Assembly (NCBI RefSeq): GCF_014645835.1
Contig: NZ_BMMM01000015.1
Coordinates: 1-64,000, forward strand
DNA length: 64,000 nucleotides
Direction: 5' to 3'
DNA from: Streptomyces albiflavescens
GTDB taxonomy: Bacteria; Actinomycetota; Actinomycetes; Streptomycetales; Streptomycetaceae
Part shown: piece by piece, positions 26,193 through 34,821 of the stretch
Numbering within the stretch: position 1 is the stretch's first letter
Layout of the letters: every line of letters starts with the position of its first letter
The notes under the pieces: model-generated
Told to the model about the DNA's origin: nothing
The model's input: only the letters and a program-made list of their open reading frames with translations
The model's database searches: none
Program-made: the position numbers and the translations under genes

Positions 26193-26295
26193 ACGGTGAC
26201 CTGGGTGAATGCGGTGAGGCGGGGCAAGGTGGACGGCGTGCCCGGCCGAAGGCAGCCGAGCACAGGACAGACCACTCCCTAGGAGAACCCCCGGC

Positions 26296-27336
26296 ATGAC
26301 CACTGTTGCTGCGTACGCCGCCCCCGCCGCCAAGGCTCCGCTGGAGCGCACCACCATCGAGCGTCGCCAGGTCGGCGAGTTCGACGTCCTGATCGACATC
26401 AAGTTCGCCGGCATCTGCCACTCCGACATCCACCAGGCCCGCGAGGGCTGGGGCGAGGCCATCTTCCCGATGGTGCCGGGCCACGAGATCGCCGGCATCG
26501 TCTCCGAGGTCGGCTCCGGTGTCACCAAGTTCAAGGTCGGCGACCGGGTGGGCGTCGGCTGCATGGTCGACTCCTGCCGCGAGTGCGAGAACTGCGAGGC
26601 GGGCCTGGAGCAGTACTGCCTGAAGGGCAACGTGGGCACGTACAACGCCGTCGGCAAGGACGGCGAGCCCACCTACGGCGGCTACTCCGAGAAGATCGTC
26701 GTGGCCGAGAACTTCACCGTCCGCATCCCCGACGGCCTCTCCCTCGACGAGGCCGCCCCGCTGCTCTGCGCCGGCATCACCACGTACTCCCCGCTCAAGC
26801 ACTGGAACGCCGGCCCCGGCAAGAAGGTCGCCGTCCTCGGCATGGGCGGCCTCGGCCACATGGGCGTCAAGATCGCGCACGCGCTGGGCGCCGAGGTCAC
26901 GGTCCTCTCCCAGTCGCTCCGCAAGAAGGACGACGGTCTGAAGCTGGGTGCCGACCACTACTTCGCCACCAGCGACCCGAAGACCTTCCAGGAACTGCGC
27001 GGCACCTTCGACCTGATCCTGTCCACGGTCTCGGCCCCGCTGGACCTGGACGCCTACCTGTCGCTCCTCAAGACCGACGGCGCCTTCGTGAACGTGGGCG
27101 CGCCCGAGGAGCCCGTCAAGCTCAACCTCTTCTCGGTGATCGGCGGCCGCAAGACCCTCGCGGGCTCCGGCATCGGCGGTATCCGGGAGACCCAGGAGAT
27201 GCTCGACTTCTGCGCCGAGCACGGCTTCGGCGCCGAGATCGAGCTGATCAGCGCCTCCGAGATCAACGACGCGTACGAGCGTGTCCTGGCAAGCGACGTC
27301 CGCTACCGCTTCGTGATCGACACGGCCACGATCTAG
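26296..27336 (+). CDS. Zinc-dependent NAD(P)-alcohol dehydrogenase (CAD type)
   Basis: A 346-residue medium-chain dehydrogenase/reductase. Catalytic zinc ligands are in GICHSDIHQ (Cys/His) and GHE; the structural zinc is bound by four Cys in CRECENCEAGLEQYC. The Rossmann loop is GMGGLGHMGVK. Sequence pattern (KHWNAGPGKKVAVLGMGG) belongs to the cinnamyl-alcohol/YahK-type aldehyde reductases that reduce aldehydes with NADPH. It follows AGGAG. The divergent MmyB-type regulator suggests induction by an aldehyde or fatty compound. A strong terminator follows. Confidence 0.9.
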   Translation: MTTVAAYAAPAAKAPLERTTIERRQVGEFDVLIDIKFAGICHSDIHQAREGWGEAIFPMVPGHEIAGIVSEVGSGVTKFKVGDRVGVGCMVDSCRECENCEAGLEQYCLKGNVGTYNAVGKDGEPTYGGYSEKIVVAENFTVRIPDGLSLDEAAPLLCAGITTYSPLKHWNAGPGKKVAVLGMGGLGHMGVKIAHALGAEVTVLSQSLRKKDDGLKLGADHYFATSDPKTFQELRGTFDLILSTVSAPLDLDAYLSLLKTDGAFVNVGAPEEPVKLNLFSVIGGRKTLAGSGIGGIRETQEMLDFCAEHGFGAEIELISASEINDAYERVLASDVRYRFVIDTATI

Positions 27337-27346
27337 TTTCCGCGTG

Positions 27347-27384
27347 GAGGGCGCCGACGGGTCGTACGGCCGGTCGGCGCCCTC
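27347..27384 (+). terminator. Hairpin terminator after alcohol dehydrogenase gene
   Basis: GAGGGCGCCGAC and GTCGGCGCCCTC pair perfectly over 12 bp around a 14-nt loop, 10 bp after the stop. Confidence 0.8.
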
Positions 27385-27548
27385 GGCGTTTCCGTCGTAC
27401 GACCCGGGGATCCGCGTCCGCACGAGTATGTGAGCGCCCGGCGCACCGAGCAGGGGCATCTCGGGGGCCGCGATGCCTACTGTGGAAGGACGGAGAAGGA
27501 ATCACGAGGACGTACAACGACGTACAGGCACGCACAGGAGGTTTCGCG

Positions 27549-27935
27549 ATGTCCGTCGAGTTGAACCACACGATCGTCGCCGCCCACGACAAGAAGGCCT
27601 CCGCCCGATTCCTCGCGGACATCCTCGGCCTCCAAGTGAGCCCGCCGTACGGCCCGTTCATCCCGGTCCCGATCCCCAACGGCGTCACCCTCGACTACAT
27701 GGACACGACCGGGACGATCACCCCGCAGCACTACGCCTTCCTTGTCTCGGAGGAGGACTTCGACGAGATCTTCGCCCGCATCCGGGCAGCCGGCCTGACC
27801 TACTGGGCGGACCCGGCCCACCGTCGCGTCAACGAGATCAACACCAACGACGGCGGGCGCGGCACCTACTTCGACGACCCGGACGGCCACAACCTGGAGA
27901 TACTGACCCGACCGTACGGAAGCGGCGACGACTGA
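27549..27935 (+). CDS. VOC-superfamily (glyoxalase/bleomycin-resistance fold) protein
   Basis: A 128-residue one-module VOC protein. Metal or ligand positions are suggested by LNHTIVAAHDKKASARF (first His), HYAFLV (central His) and the C-terminal FDDPDGHNLEIL (terminal Glu), so a metal centre is likely. These proteins act as isomerases, dioxygenases or drug-binding resistance proteins; nothing indicates which. AGGAGG lies 8 nt before the ATG. The stop is 4 bp from that of the convergent next gene. Confidence 0.88.
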   Translation: MSVELNHTIVAAHDKKASARFLADILGLQVSPPYGPFIPVPIPNGVTLDYMDTTGTITPQHYAFLVSEEDFDEIFARIRAAGLTYWADPAHRRVNEINTNDGGRGTYFDDPDGHNLEILTRPYGSGDD

Positions 27936-27939
27936 CCGA

Positions 27940-28170
27940 TCAGAGCGCGGTCCTCGTGATGAGATCCAGGTCCGGAAGGCCATCGGGATCGCCGGCGAGC
28001 GGGTTCTCGGCGAGCAGGTCCTCGTGCCTGATGGAGAAGTCCCCGTTGGGCAGAGTGCCGCCGAAGTACCGCCCGACCACCGCGCCGGGAAGGAACTGCC
28101 GGAGCCCGTGGCGCATGTCCTCGTCATACGCGACGGGGAAGCCCCACTCCTTGGGTGCTCTCACCTGCAT
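27940..28170 (-). CDS. Small hypothetical protein, possibly a gene remnant
   Basis: A 76-residue soluble protein, MQVRAPKEWGFPVAYDEDMR ... DLDLITRTAL, with no recognised motif. There is no signal sequence. The WGFPVAYDEDMRHGLRQF block has a normal amino-acid composition rather than the Arg/Pro/Gly bias of a shadow frame, which supports a real or once-real coding sequence. It lies on the edge of the accessory section, between the VOC gene and a secreted FG-GAP gene. It could be the 3' fragment of a longer gene, since in-frame sequence continues upstream without similarity. Confidence 0.45.
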   Translation of the reverse strand: MQVRAPKEWGFPVAYDEDMRHGLRQFLPGAVVGRYFGGTLPNGDFSIRHEDLLAENPLAGDPDGLPDLDLITRTAL

Positions 28171-28354
28171 ATCGCCATGCTGACCAGAGGGGGCTTGGGA
28201 CCACCCCCGATGGGGTGGTTGTCGATGGTGCCCGCGTAGACGGCGAGTCCCTAGTCGTGTTCCGCCACCTTCACACAACCCTTCGTACACCTCGTGAGTC
28301 ACATCTCCGAGAACCTTCGCTCTCATTGCCCCCTTCGACAACGGGAGTTCCACC

Positions 28355-29791
28355 GTGCGTGCACGCACCCTGGCCGTCACCGCCGCCGCAGCGGCCCTCA
28401 CCGCCGCCGGTCTGACCCTGCCACTCGCCGGGAGCGCCGCGGCTGCAACGACTCCGCGGTTCGATTTCAACGGCGACGGATACGCGGACATCGCGGTCGG
28501 CATGCCCAACGCCACGGTGGACGGCAAGGCCAAGGCCGGCTACATCAGCGTGATCTATGGCGGCCCGCGGAGCCCGAGCCAGTCCACCGGCGTCATCAGC
28601 CAGGCTGAGGCCGGCATACCCGGGACGCCCGAGGCGGGCGACCGCTTCGGGTCCTCCGTCGCACCCGTCGACGTGAACGGCGACGGCGTCTTCGAGCTCG
28701 TCGTCGGCGCGAGCGGCGAGTCGCTCACCTCCGAGCAGCTCAAGGACGAGGGCACCATCACCGTCCTGGACGGCTCGGGGCTGAACGTCAAGGGCACCAC
28801 CGTGGCCAGGGGCACGGGCGAGTTCAGCAGCATCGGCCGCACCATCGCCACGGGCGACTACGACGGCGACGGCGACACCGACCTCGCGTACGGCGAGAAC
28901 GGCGAGGAGAGCGGCTCGCTCCGGTTCCGCCCGGGCCCGCTCACCGCGGCCCCCGTGACCACCACCACCCTGCGCGGCTACAGCATGGGCGGCGCCACCC
29001 GCGACCTGGCCACCGGCGACTTCGACGGCGACGGCCGGGACGACCTCGCCGCCACCTGGCAGGGCATGGAGGACTCCAGCACCTTCATCACGCGCTGGGA
29101 CGACCAGGCCAAGCCGGCCCAGTGGTACGCCGACGCGGACCGGGGCAGCTCGCTCGCCGCCGCCGACTTCGACCGGGACGGCACGGACGACCTCGCGGTC
29201 GGCCTCGTACAGCCCAACCCCGAGTCGGAGACCACGCATTGCGAGGACCGGCTCGGCGGTGCGGTGCTCCTGCTCAAGGGCTCGAAGACCGCGAACTTCG
29301 GCACCGAGAGCGAGTGCATCACCCAGTCGAACCCGGAGGTCGGCGGCATCGCCGAGGAGGGCGACGACTTCGGCGCCGCGCTGGCCGCGGGCGACCTGAA
29401 CGGCGACAGCCGTCCGGAACTGGTGGTCGGCGTGCCCGGCGAGGACGTGGGCACCGTCAAGGACGCGGGCGGGTACGTCACCATGAACGGCACGGAGCAC
29501 GGCCTCTACGGCGGTCTGGCCCGCAGCCAGAGCACCACGAACATGCCCGGTACGGCCGAGGCCGGCGACCGCTTCGGCGCCCAGGTGGCCGTCGGCGACT
29601 ACAACCGCGACGGACTGTGGGACACCGCGGTGAGCGCGCCCGGGGAGAACGCCGGTGAGCCCAGGTCGGGTGGCGTCTGGTTCGTGCCGAGCAGCACCGA
29701 GGAGACGTACCCGCTGGGCAAGTCGCTGACCCCGTTCGGCTTCGCACTGCCCCACGGGGCCATCAAGTACGGCGAGGTGCTGGGGCTTTAA
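28355..29791 (+). CDS. Secreted FG-GAP repeat protein
   Basis: A 478-residue exported protein. The signal peptide (MRARTLAVTAAAAALTAAGL, cleavage after GSAAA) precedes an integrin-alpha-like beta-propeller. At least five FG-GAP/VCBS units show the Ca-binding pattern DxNGDGxxD, e.g. DFNGDGYADIAVG, DVNGDGVFELVVG, DYDGDGDTDLAYG, DFDGDGRDDLAAT and DLNGDSRPELVVG. Repeats give a calcium-stabilised propeller used for binding, in Streptomyces often secreted with esterase or adhesion roles; no separate catalytic domain is seen. GTG start after CGGGAG. The last 15 nt, including the stop, are duplicated just downstream. Confidence 0.88.
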   Translation: MRARTLAVTAAAAALTAAGLTLPLAGSAAAATTPRFDFNGDGYADIAVGMPNATVDGKAKAGYISVIYGGPRSPSQSTGVISQAEAGIPGTPEAGDRFGSSVAPVDVNGDGVFELVVGASGESLTSEQLKDEGTITVLDGSGLNVKGTTVARGTGEFSSIGRTIATGDYDGDGDTDLAYGENGEESGSLRFRPGPLTAAPVTTTTLRGYSMGGATRDLATGDFDGDGRDDLAATWQGMEDSSTFITRWDDQAKPAQWYADADRGSSLAAADFDRDGTDDLAVGLVQPNPESETTHCEDRLGGAVLLLKGSKTANFGTESECITQSNPEVGGIAEEGDDFGAALAAGDLNGDSRPELVVGVPGEDVGTVKDAGGYVTMNGTEHGLYGGLARSQSTTNMPGTAEAGDRFGAQVAVGDYNRDGLWDTAVSAPGENAGEPRSGGVWFVPSSTEETYPLGKSLTPFGFALPHGAIKYGEVLGL

Positions 29792-29809
29792 AGGGCTGGG
29801 GCTTTAAAG
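29779..29809 (+). repeat. 16-nt tandem duplication across the FG-GAP stop codon
   Basis: GCTGGGGCTTTAAAG appears at 29779-29793 and again at 29795-29809, one base apart. The first copy carries the gene's stop codon; the second directly abuts palindrome copy A. It looks like a target-site or slippage duplication made when the palindrome arrived. Confidence 0.7.
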
Positions 29810-29860
29810 GTCTGTCAACGCCGCTTGATGATCCATGTCAGGCCATGTTCACAGACCTTT
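29806..29860. repeat. Island palindrome, copy A
   Basis: First of six related imperfect palindromes. Arms run inward from AAAGGTCTGTCAACGCCGC and ...TGTTCACAGACCTTT, with the conserved centre TTGATGATCCATGTCA. The next about 30 bp (through GTCGACGCCGGTTAC-like sequence) also match copy E. No gene encoding a mobilising enzyme is adjacent. Confidence 0.85.
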
Positions 29861-29963
29861 GCATCGACGCCGGTTACCCACTGATCCGGAGTTGGCCGAT
29901 GCAGCGGTGGACTGGATCCGGTTCGACGGCTGACACGGCACGGCCCCACTGCCGTCCTTGCGG

Positions 29964-30638
29964 TCAGGTCTCGGCACTGCTGAAGTGGCTGGTGCTGGTG
30001 TTCGCTCCACGGGTCCACAGGGAGAGGTCACTGCTCGTCGCTACGGCGATCGTTCGGCCGGAGGGGGAGAAGCCGGCTGCACGGAATGTGGAGTAGTTCG
30101 AGTGGAAGATGTGCCACCACTCCTCTCCGTGCGGACCCGCGTGGGGGAGCCCGCCGTCGCGGGACAGCAGGATCCGATCGTTCGGCCAGGCCGGGGTGAC
30201 GACTTCCAGGGTCCAGCCGTCTTCGGTGGTGGTGTGCAGCCCGCCGCCGAAGAGCCCGGCGATGCGTACGCGGCTTCCAGTGATCGGCCCCAGCCCGGGG
30301 CAGGACAGGTCGGCAACGGCGTCGGGGGTGCTGTCCTCGGGAGCGGGGTCGCGGTCCCTGGCGATCTTTTCGCCGGTGACGGCGTCGAAGAGACCGTGCC
30401 CGTCGTGCGAGACGACCATCACCAGATCGTGGCCGGTATCGGGATCCGTCGCGAAGCCGATACCGAGCAGTCCGCCGACAGGGACGCCGTACTCGTACTC
30501 GAAGACGGGCCGCCAGGGTTCGGGCGCGGGCAGTACAGGGGCCGCGAGAAGCCGGTTCCGCATCGCCCACTGGTAGGCCGAGAGTTCCGGCTCATGCTCG
30601 GAGTGCCCGACCGGAGGCGTCTTCTTCGTCCACTTCAT
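29964..30638 (-). CDS. Hypothetical protein in the palindrome-bounded array
   Basis: A 224-residue soluble protein of unknown function. It has no signal peptide, helix or Cys pattern. Beta-rich segments (EPWRPVFEYEYGVPVGGLLG, VMVVSHDGHGLFDAVTG, IAGLFGGGLHTTTEDGW, TIAVATSSDLSLW) suggest a small beta-propeller or WD-like fold with Trp and Gly turns. The start MKWTKKTPPVGH is preferred to one 22 codons upstream because of composition. It sits alone between palindrome copies A and B on the opposite strand to most of the array. Homologues that I faintly recall in other streptomycetes are uncharacterised. Confidence 0.65.
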   Translation of the reverse strand: MKWTKKTPPVGHSEHEPELSAYQWAMRNRLLAAPVLPAPEPWRPVFEYEYGVPVGGLLGIGFATDPDTGHDLVMVVSHDGHGLFDAVTGEKIARDRDPAPEDSTPDAVADLSCPGLGPITGSRVRIAGLFGGGLHTTTEDGWTLEVVTPAWPNDRILLSRDGGLPHAGPHGEEWWHIFHSNYSTFRAAGFSPSGRTIAVATSSDLSLWTRGANTSTSHFSSAET

Positions 30639-30714
30639 CACGGGACCATGATCCACGCCCCGACAAGCCGACCCGAAGGTGACCTCGGTCCACCGCGCAG
30701 GCACAGGTTCTTGC

Positions 30715-30764
30715 GGGCTGTGAACGCTGCTTGATGACTCATGTCAAGCCGCGTTCACAGACCT
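30715..30764. repeat. Island palindrome, copy B
   Basis: GGCTGTGAACGCTGCTTG faces CAAGCCGCGTTCACAGACC around ATGACTCATGT. One arm base is lost relative to copies D and E. It ends 77 bp before the next gene. Confidence 0.85.
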
Positions 30765-30840
30765 TCGCCGGGTGCAGCGGCGGCGCTGTGATCTCTCTGC
30801 GGACTCCCGAGTGGTTGTCCTGGCTGGCAGGATGGTCAAC

Positions 30841-31293
30841 ATGGAGATCATCCCAGGACAAGGCGTGGCCCTTGTCAGGATCGGCGATCCGCGCTCGCAG
30901 GTCGAGGAGCGTGTCGGGTCGCCGTATCACGGCCCGGGCGGACAGCGGGCCGTCTACACCACCTCACCCACGCTGGTGATCACCTACGCGGATGACGAGA
31001 CGGTCGAACTCGTGGAGATCGGCTACAGCGGCGAAGGCGGCGATGCCGAAGCGCACTACGACGGGGTTCAGCTGACCCATCGCTTTCTGGATGACGTCGT
31101 CGCGGACCTCCACGCCCTGGGACACTTGAGCACGCCCTCAGACATCGGCCACGACTTCCACGCCGGCTTCTCCGTGTGGTCCATGCATTCGTTGTGGGCG
31201 CGCGACCTCGACCCGGAAGCCGGCGAGGACGACGAACGCGCGGTCTCCGAAGGAGTCTCGGTGGCGCCGTATACCTACTTCACTGAAGGCTAG
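30841..31293 (+). CDS. Hypothetical protein, possible immunity-type
   Basis: A 150-residue acidic soluble protein, MEIIPGQGVALVRIGDPRSQ ... APYTYFTEG. It has alternating strands (VYTTSPTLVITYADDETVEL, VEIGYSGEGG) and many Asp/Glu, a composition common in small immunity proteins. No catalytic motif is visible and no toxin gene is adjacent, so the immunity idea is inference only. ATG is preferred over upstream in-frame codons that overlap palindrome B. Confidence 0.65.
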   Translation: MEIIPGQGVALVRIGDPRSQVEERVGSPYHGPGGQRAVYTTSPTLVITYADDETVELVEIGYSGEGGDAEAHYDGVQLTHRFLDDVVADLHALGHLSTPSDIGHDFHAGFSVWSMHSLWARDLDPEAGEDDERAVSEGVSVAPYTYFTEG

Positions 31294-31359
31294 GGCGAGG
31301 CCGGGAAGTGGCGGGCCTGCCCGGAGAGCGAACGCACTCCGGTGCCACCCCTCCGCAGC

Positions 31360-31725
31360 TCAGCCGGTGTGCCGGTTCGTGGAGAGCAGCCACTGCCAGC
31401 GTTGACGTTCCGTGACGAGGGTGGCGGCCACGAGGAGAGACACGAGGACTGCCGCATAGATGGGCCATGCCAACCATGCGGCGATCGCGGCAGCAGCGAG
31501 CTGGAGCAGCACGAGCAGGATCGTGACCGTACCCGAGACAGGGATGATCACCTGCGCCTTGTCTCCCGGAGTGGAGAAGAGGGTCGGGAAGCCGATCAGT
31601 ACCACCACCGCCAAGACGGCAAGCAGCCATGAGTACTTGGACAAGGCCCAGGGAGTGGCCACCCAAGCGACGAGTTCCGCGGCGAAGCGCAGGACGGATG
31701 CGATGCGGTCGTCCGGTCTCTCCAT
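31360..31725 (-). CDS. Four-helix membrane protein, DUF2568/YrdB-like
   Basis: A 121-residue membrane protein. Four helices: about 17-33 (AAELVAWVATPWALS), 35-53 (WLLAVLAVVVLIGFPTLF), 64-84 (VIIPVSGTVTILLVLLQLAA) and 88-107 (WLAWPIYAAVLVSLLVAAT). The pattern ...LRFAAELVAWVATPWAL resembles the YrdB/DUF2568 family of small membrane proteins of unknown role. ATG MERPDDRIAS is taken. It faces the 150-residue gene tail to tail. Confidence 0.65.
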   Translation of the reverse strand: MERPDDRIASVLRFAAELVAWVATPWALSKYSWLLAVLAVVVLIGFPTLFSTPGDKAQVIIPVSGTVTILLVLLQLAAAAIAAWLAWPIYAAVLVSLLVAATLVTERQRWQWLLSTNRHTG

Positions 31726-31780
31726 GTTCGCCCCCACAAGCTGTGTCGACCACCAGCGGGAGATCTTACGACCACGGACG

Positions 31781-31830
31781 GGGCCGTGAACGCGCCTTGG
31801 TGATCCGCGTCAAGCCGCGCAGCGGGGCCG
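31781..31830. repeat. Island palindrome, copy C (degenerate)
   Basis: GGGCCGTGAACGCGCCTTGG, the centre TGATCCGCGTC, then CAAGCCGCG; the right arm decays after that. Recognised from the conserved centre and arm starts. Confidence 0.65.
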
Positions 31831-31967
31831 TGGTCTGCGGCTTCCGCGGATTCCTTGCCGTTCAAGGCAAAGCGGTCGGCGAGGCCGAGTGCCGCTGAGG
31901 AAGGGGGCTGTCAGTGCCTCCCGTGATAATCACCTCGCCACGTTGACCGCGCCGATCGGAGACACCT

Positions 31968-33362
31968 GTGTCCACGCTCCATGAGTTCACGACCTGGGAG
32001 CCGCTGCTTCATGTCCTGCGGTCCGCTCACACCGCGACACCGGGCGCTCTGGGCGGTCACGTCGCCGGACGGATCGGCACCCACGCGTACAGCGTGCCGA
32101 TGCCATGGGGGCCGATGTTCACCATGCACGGGCAGGCGTCTGACGAGGCGGACAGACGGCCCGAGCTCGACGCCGTGCAGCGGGTGCGGGGCGCGCTCGC
32201 GGAGGCCGGCGCCGACGGCGTCTCCTTCGTGGCCCGGATGTCCCCGGACGGCCCGGCCGTGCTGGACCTGCTCGACTTCGGGCCTGCCGTGGAGGCCGAG
32301 GGCAGCGGGCCGCTCCCGGGTGCGCTCGTGCTGGTCGAAGACGCCGTGCCCGAGCCCTGGCGCCGGGTGCCTGATCCGGTGCCCGGCGCGAAGCTCTCGC
32401 CGGCGGCGGATCCGGCGGCACTGGAAAGCTTCCTGCGCGATCGCCTCCCCGACTCCGTCGGCGCCACGGAGGCGGAACTGGCGGAGGCGGAAGTACGCCT
32501 CGGTGTCGCGCTGCCCGACGAACTCAAGGCGCTCTACCGGGTGACCCGGGCCCGGTGGGAGGACTGTAACGACGACTACGAGGCGGCCATGCGGGTCGCC
32601 AACGCCGTCGGCTGCCAACTCTTCCCCCTCGACGAGCTCTACATCGCCGACGCGGCCTCACGCCAGTCCCCGTGGCGGTTCGCGGCGATGAAGGCGGAGG
32701 CGGTCGACACCCGTTACGACACCGCGGTGCAGGGGCTGGTCGGCTCACCCCGCTGGATCGTCTTCGGCGACTGGGACGGCGACCGGATCGCGGTCGACCT
32801 GACGCCGGGACCGGGCGGGCACACCGGGCAGGTCATCGTCCTCAGCCGCGAGGAGAGCGTCGGCGCGGGCCTGATCGCCGACTCCCTCACCGAGCTGGTT
32901 CTCCCTGGACAGGGACAGCGCGGCCCCCGCCGGCGCGCGGACGACGAGCCGCCGGCCGTGGCGCACGTCAACATCCGCAGTCTGAGCAGCGTCGAGGCCG
33001 CCGCGCACCCCACGCTGGAGGTCCTGAGCATCGGCCTGTGGGAGGGCGAACCGCTCAGCCTGGAGCCCGTCGTGGACCTGCCGCGCCTGCGGACCCTCAG
33101 GGCTGAATCCGGCACGCTTGCCGCCCCGTTGGAGATCTCCCGGCTCACCCGCCTCGAGTTCCTGGAGCTCTGCCCGCAGGACTGGCGCGTTCTCCTGGAC
33201 GCCGACGCGGTCCCGCGCAGCCTGCTGGCCGCCGGCATCGAGGTTCGCAACGACGTCGACCCCCTGCCGGTCGTGGACCTCGCCAACGAGATCCTCGCCC
33301 GCTGGGACCGCCCCTTGATCACCCGCACCACCCTGGAAGGCAGCCTCGGCCCCGTGCCGTAG
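31968..33362 (+). CDS. SUKH/SMI1-KNR4 domain protein with leucine-rich tail
   Basis: A 464-residue soluble protein. Residues about 155-310 carry the SUKH (SMI1/KNR4) pattern: GATEAELAEAEVRLGVALPD followed by ELKALYRVT, then LFPLDELY, WRFAAMKAEA and WIVFGDWDGDRIAVDL. Residues 330-430 contain short leucine-rich units (LSSVEAAAHPTLEVLSIGLW, LPRLRTLRAESGTL, LTRLEFLELCPQDW), and the first 120 residues are a separate acidic domain. SUKH proteins are well known as immunity proteins against polymorphic toxins, but also occur as partners of other systems. It is bracketed by palindromes C and D as a lone gene without a toxin neighbour. GTG/ATG choice: GTGTCCACG start after GGAGACACC. Confidence 0.85.
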   Translation: MSTLHEFTTWEPLLHVLRSAHTATPGALGGHVAGRIGTHAYSVPMPWGPMFTMHGQASDEADRRPELDAVQRVRGALAEAGADGVSFVARMSPDGPAVLDLLDFGPAVEAEGSGPLPGALVLVEDAVPEPWRRVPDPVPGAKLSPAADPAALESFLRDRLPDSVGATEAELAEAEVRLGVALPDELKALYRVTRARWEDCNDDYEAAMRVANAVGCQLFPLDELYIADAASRQSPWRFAAMKAEAVDTRYDTAVQGLVGSPRWIVFGDWDGDRIAVDLTPGPGGHTGQVIVLSREESVGAGLIADSLTELVLPGQGQRGPRRRADDEPPAVAHVNIRSLSSVEAAAHPTLEVLSIGLWEGEPLSLEPVVDLPRLRTLRAESGTLAAPLEISRLTRLEFLELCPQDWRVLLDADAVPRSLLAAGIEVRNDVDPLPVVDLANEILARWDRPLITRTTLEGSLGPVP

Positions 33363-33482
33363 CCCTGGGCGGCCGGCGCGACAGGGAACGGCTTCCCCCT
33401 CGCCCGGGGGGCCGGCGTCGGGCCACCAGCAGGTGGACGCTGTCCGCACCTGAGCCCGGACGACTGCCAGTGCCCCCAGATG

Positions 33483-33534
33483 GGGTCTGTGAACGCGCCT
33501 TGGTGATCCATGTCAAGCAGTGTTCATAGACCTT
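33483..33534. repeat. Island palindrome, copy D
   Basis: GGTCTGTGAACGCGCCTTG, centre GTGATCCATGT, CAAGCAGTGTTCATAGACC. Left part is nearly identical to copy E. Confidence 0.85.
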
Positions 33535-33613
33535 CTGTGGCAAGCATGCGAGAGGGTGGCTCCTGCTCCCGAGCCATGAGTCCTCGCGGTCTTCCATCAC
33601 TCGGGCCTAAGGT

Positions 33614-34696
33614 GTGCCGGTGATCTTCAAGAGGAAGCGGGAGGCTTCGAGCCTCGCCGCCACGGTGTCCGAGCTGGAGGAGGCTGTTGCCGCTCGTGAT
33701 GGCGACGGCACCGGGCGTGCCTTCACCGCCATGATGAACGGTGTGCAGTCGGCGTCGGACGCTGAACGCGTTCTGGCAGGGCCCCGGTTGGCGGCGTTGC
33801 TCCCTGCCTTCCCCCCATCGGCGCGGCCGATGCTGGCGATGGCGGCCGGCTTCTGCGTCGAGCGCGGGGCCGATCCGGCGGCCTGCGCCGAGCCGATTCT
33901 CGACGGCGTCCACCGGGACCTGCTCGACGCCCTGGAGTTCGCCCGCCGCTGGACCGCCGCCGGCGCGGCCGATGACGAACTGCCGGAGTCGGACGAGAAG
34001 ATCATTGACGACGCGCTGCTGGCCCGCCTCGGCGGCGAGGTGTACGAGGCCACGCGGCTGGCGCTGGCCTGGTGCTCGGTCGAGGAGTGGCAGCCGCCCG
34101 CGCTGGCCGTGCTGTGCCGCAGTGCCGAGGTGCGCCGACGGCACGCATCCGCGATCCTCCCCGCCTGCCGCGATCTGGCGGCCCTGGAACGGCACGACCT
34201 CAAATGCCTGGCCTATGCGCTGGCGGTTCTGGACGACGAACCCCTTGTGGTGCTGCACAGGCCCACAGGGACCGGGTTCGAGGTGCGCATCAGCGGTATC
34301 GGGGACAACTTCCAGTTGCACACGCTGCTCGCCCACGTCCTCGTCGGCGGCGGCCACGTGCCCGGCAACACGCCTTCGGCGGAGAGCGTCCGCCTGGCCA
34401 CGGACCCCGAGCCCGCCCAACGACGCACCCAGACCATCGCGACCGGAGCCTTCGAACTCCTCGCCCCGGACGGCGAGCGGATCTGGAACGAGGGGCTGCC
34501 CGACGACATCCCCCTGGTGGAGGGGCGTCGCCTGCTCGTGCTCGACGAGCCGGTGTACCAGCGCAGTTGGAACGCCGACCGATTCTTCCCGCATCTCCCG
34601 GGAACGGCCGAGCTGACCCGCGTCCTGACCGCAGGCGAGACGCGAATCTGGTTCGCCCGCACGTCGCCCGGCAACGGGATCCGTCAGACTTCCTGA
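33614..34696 (+). CDS. Hypothetical helical protein
   Basis: A 360-residue soluble protein of unknown function with no signal or membrane helix. It is rich in Ala and Leu with helical segments in the first 200 residues (VSELEEAVAARDGDGTGRAF, ACAEPILDGVHRDLLDALEF), resembling armadillo-like repeats, followed by a beta domain from about 210 (GTGFEVRISGIGDNFQLHTL ... RRLLVLDEPVYQRSW). GTG is taken as start within CTAAGGTGTGCC; other close starts are possible. First of two genes between palindromes D and E. Confidence 0.7.
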   Translation: MPVIFKRKREASSLAATVSELEEAVAARDGDGTGRAFTAMMNGVQSASDAERVLAGPRLAALLPAFPPSARPMLAMAAGFCVERGADPAACAEPILDGVHRDLLDALEFARRWTAAGAADDELPESDEKIIDDALLARLGGEVYEATRLALAWCSVEEWQPPALAVLCRSAEVRRRHASAILPACRDLAALERHDLKCLAYALAVLDDEPLVVLHRPTGTGFEVRISGIGDNFQLHTLLAHVLVGGGHVPGNTPSAESVRLATDPEPAQRRTQTIATGAFELLAPDGERIWNEGLPDDIPLVEGRRLLVLDEPVYQRSWNADRFFPHLPGTAELTRVLTAGETRIWFARTSPGNGIRQTS

Positions 34697-34821
34697 CGGG
34701 GGGACCGGGCCGTCACCGCTCCGGGCAGTCGGCGGGTGAAGCGTCGCGGGGTGAGGCGACCCGGAGCCTTTGCAGGGTCCGTTGCGCGTTTTGGCCGTTC
34801 TCATCGAAGGAGACCGACCGC

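Noticed and set aside
27347..27384. Operator for the VOC gene
   Set aside because: Long GC hairpin right after the dehydrogenase stop fits a terminator better and lies 165 bp from the VOC start.
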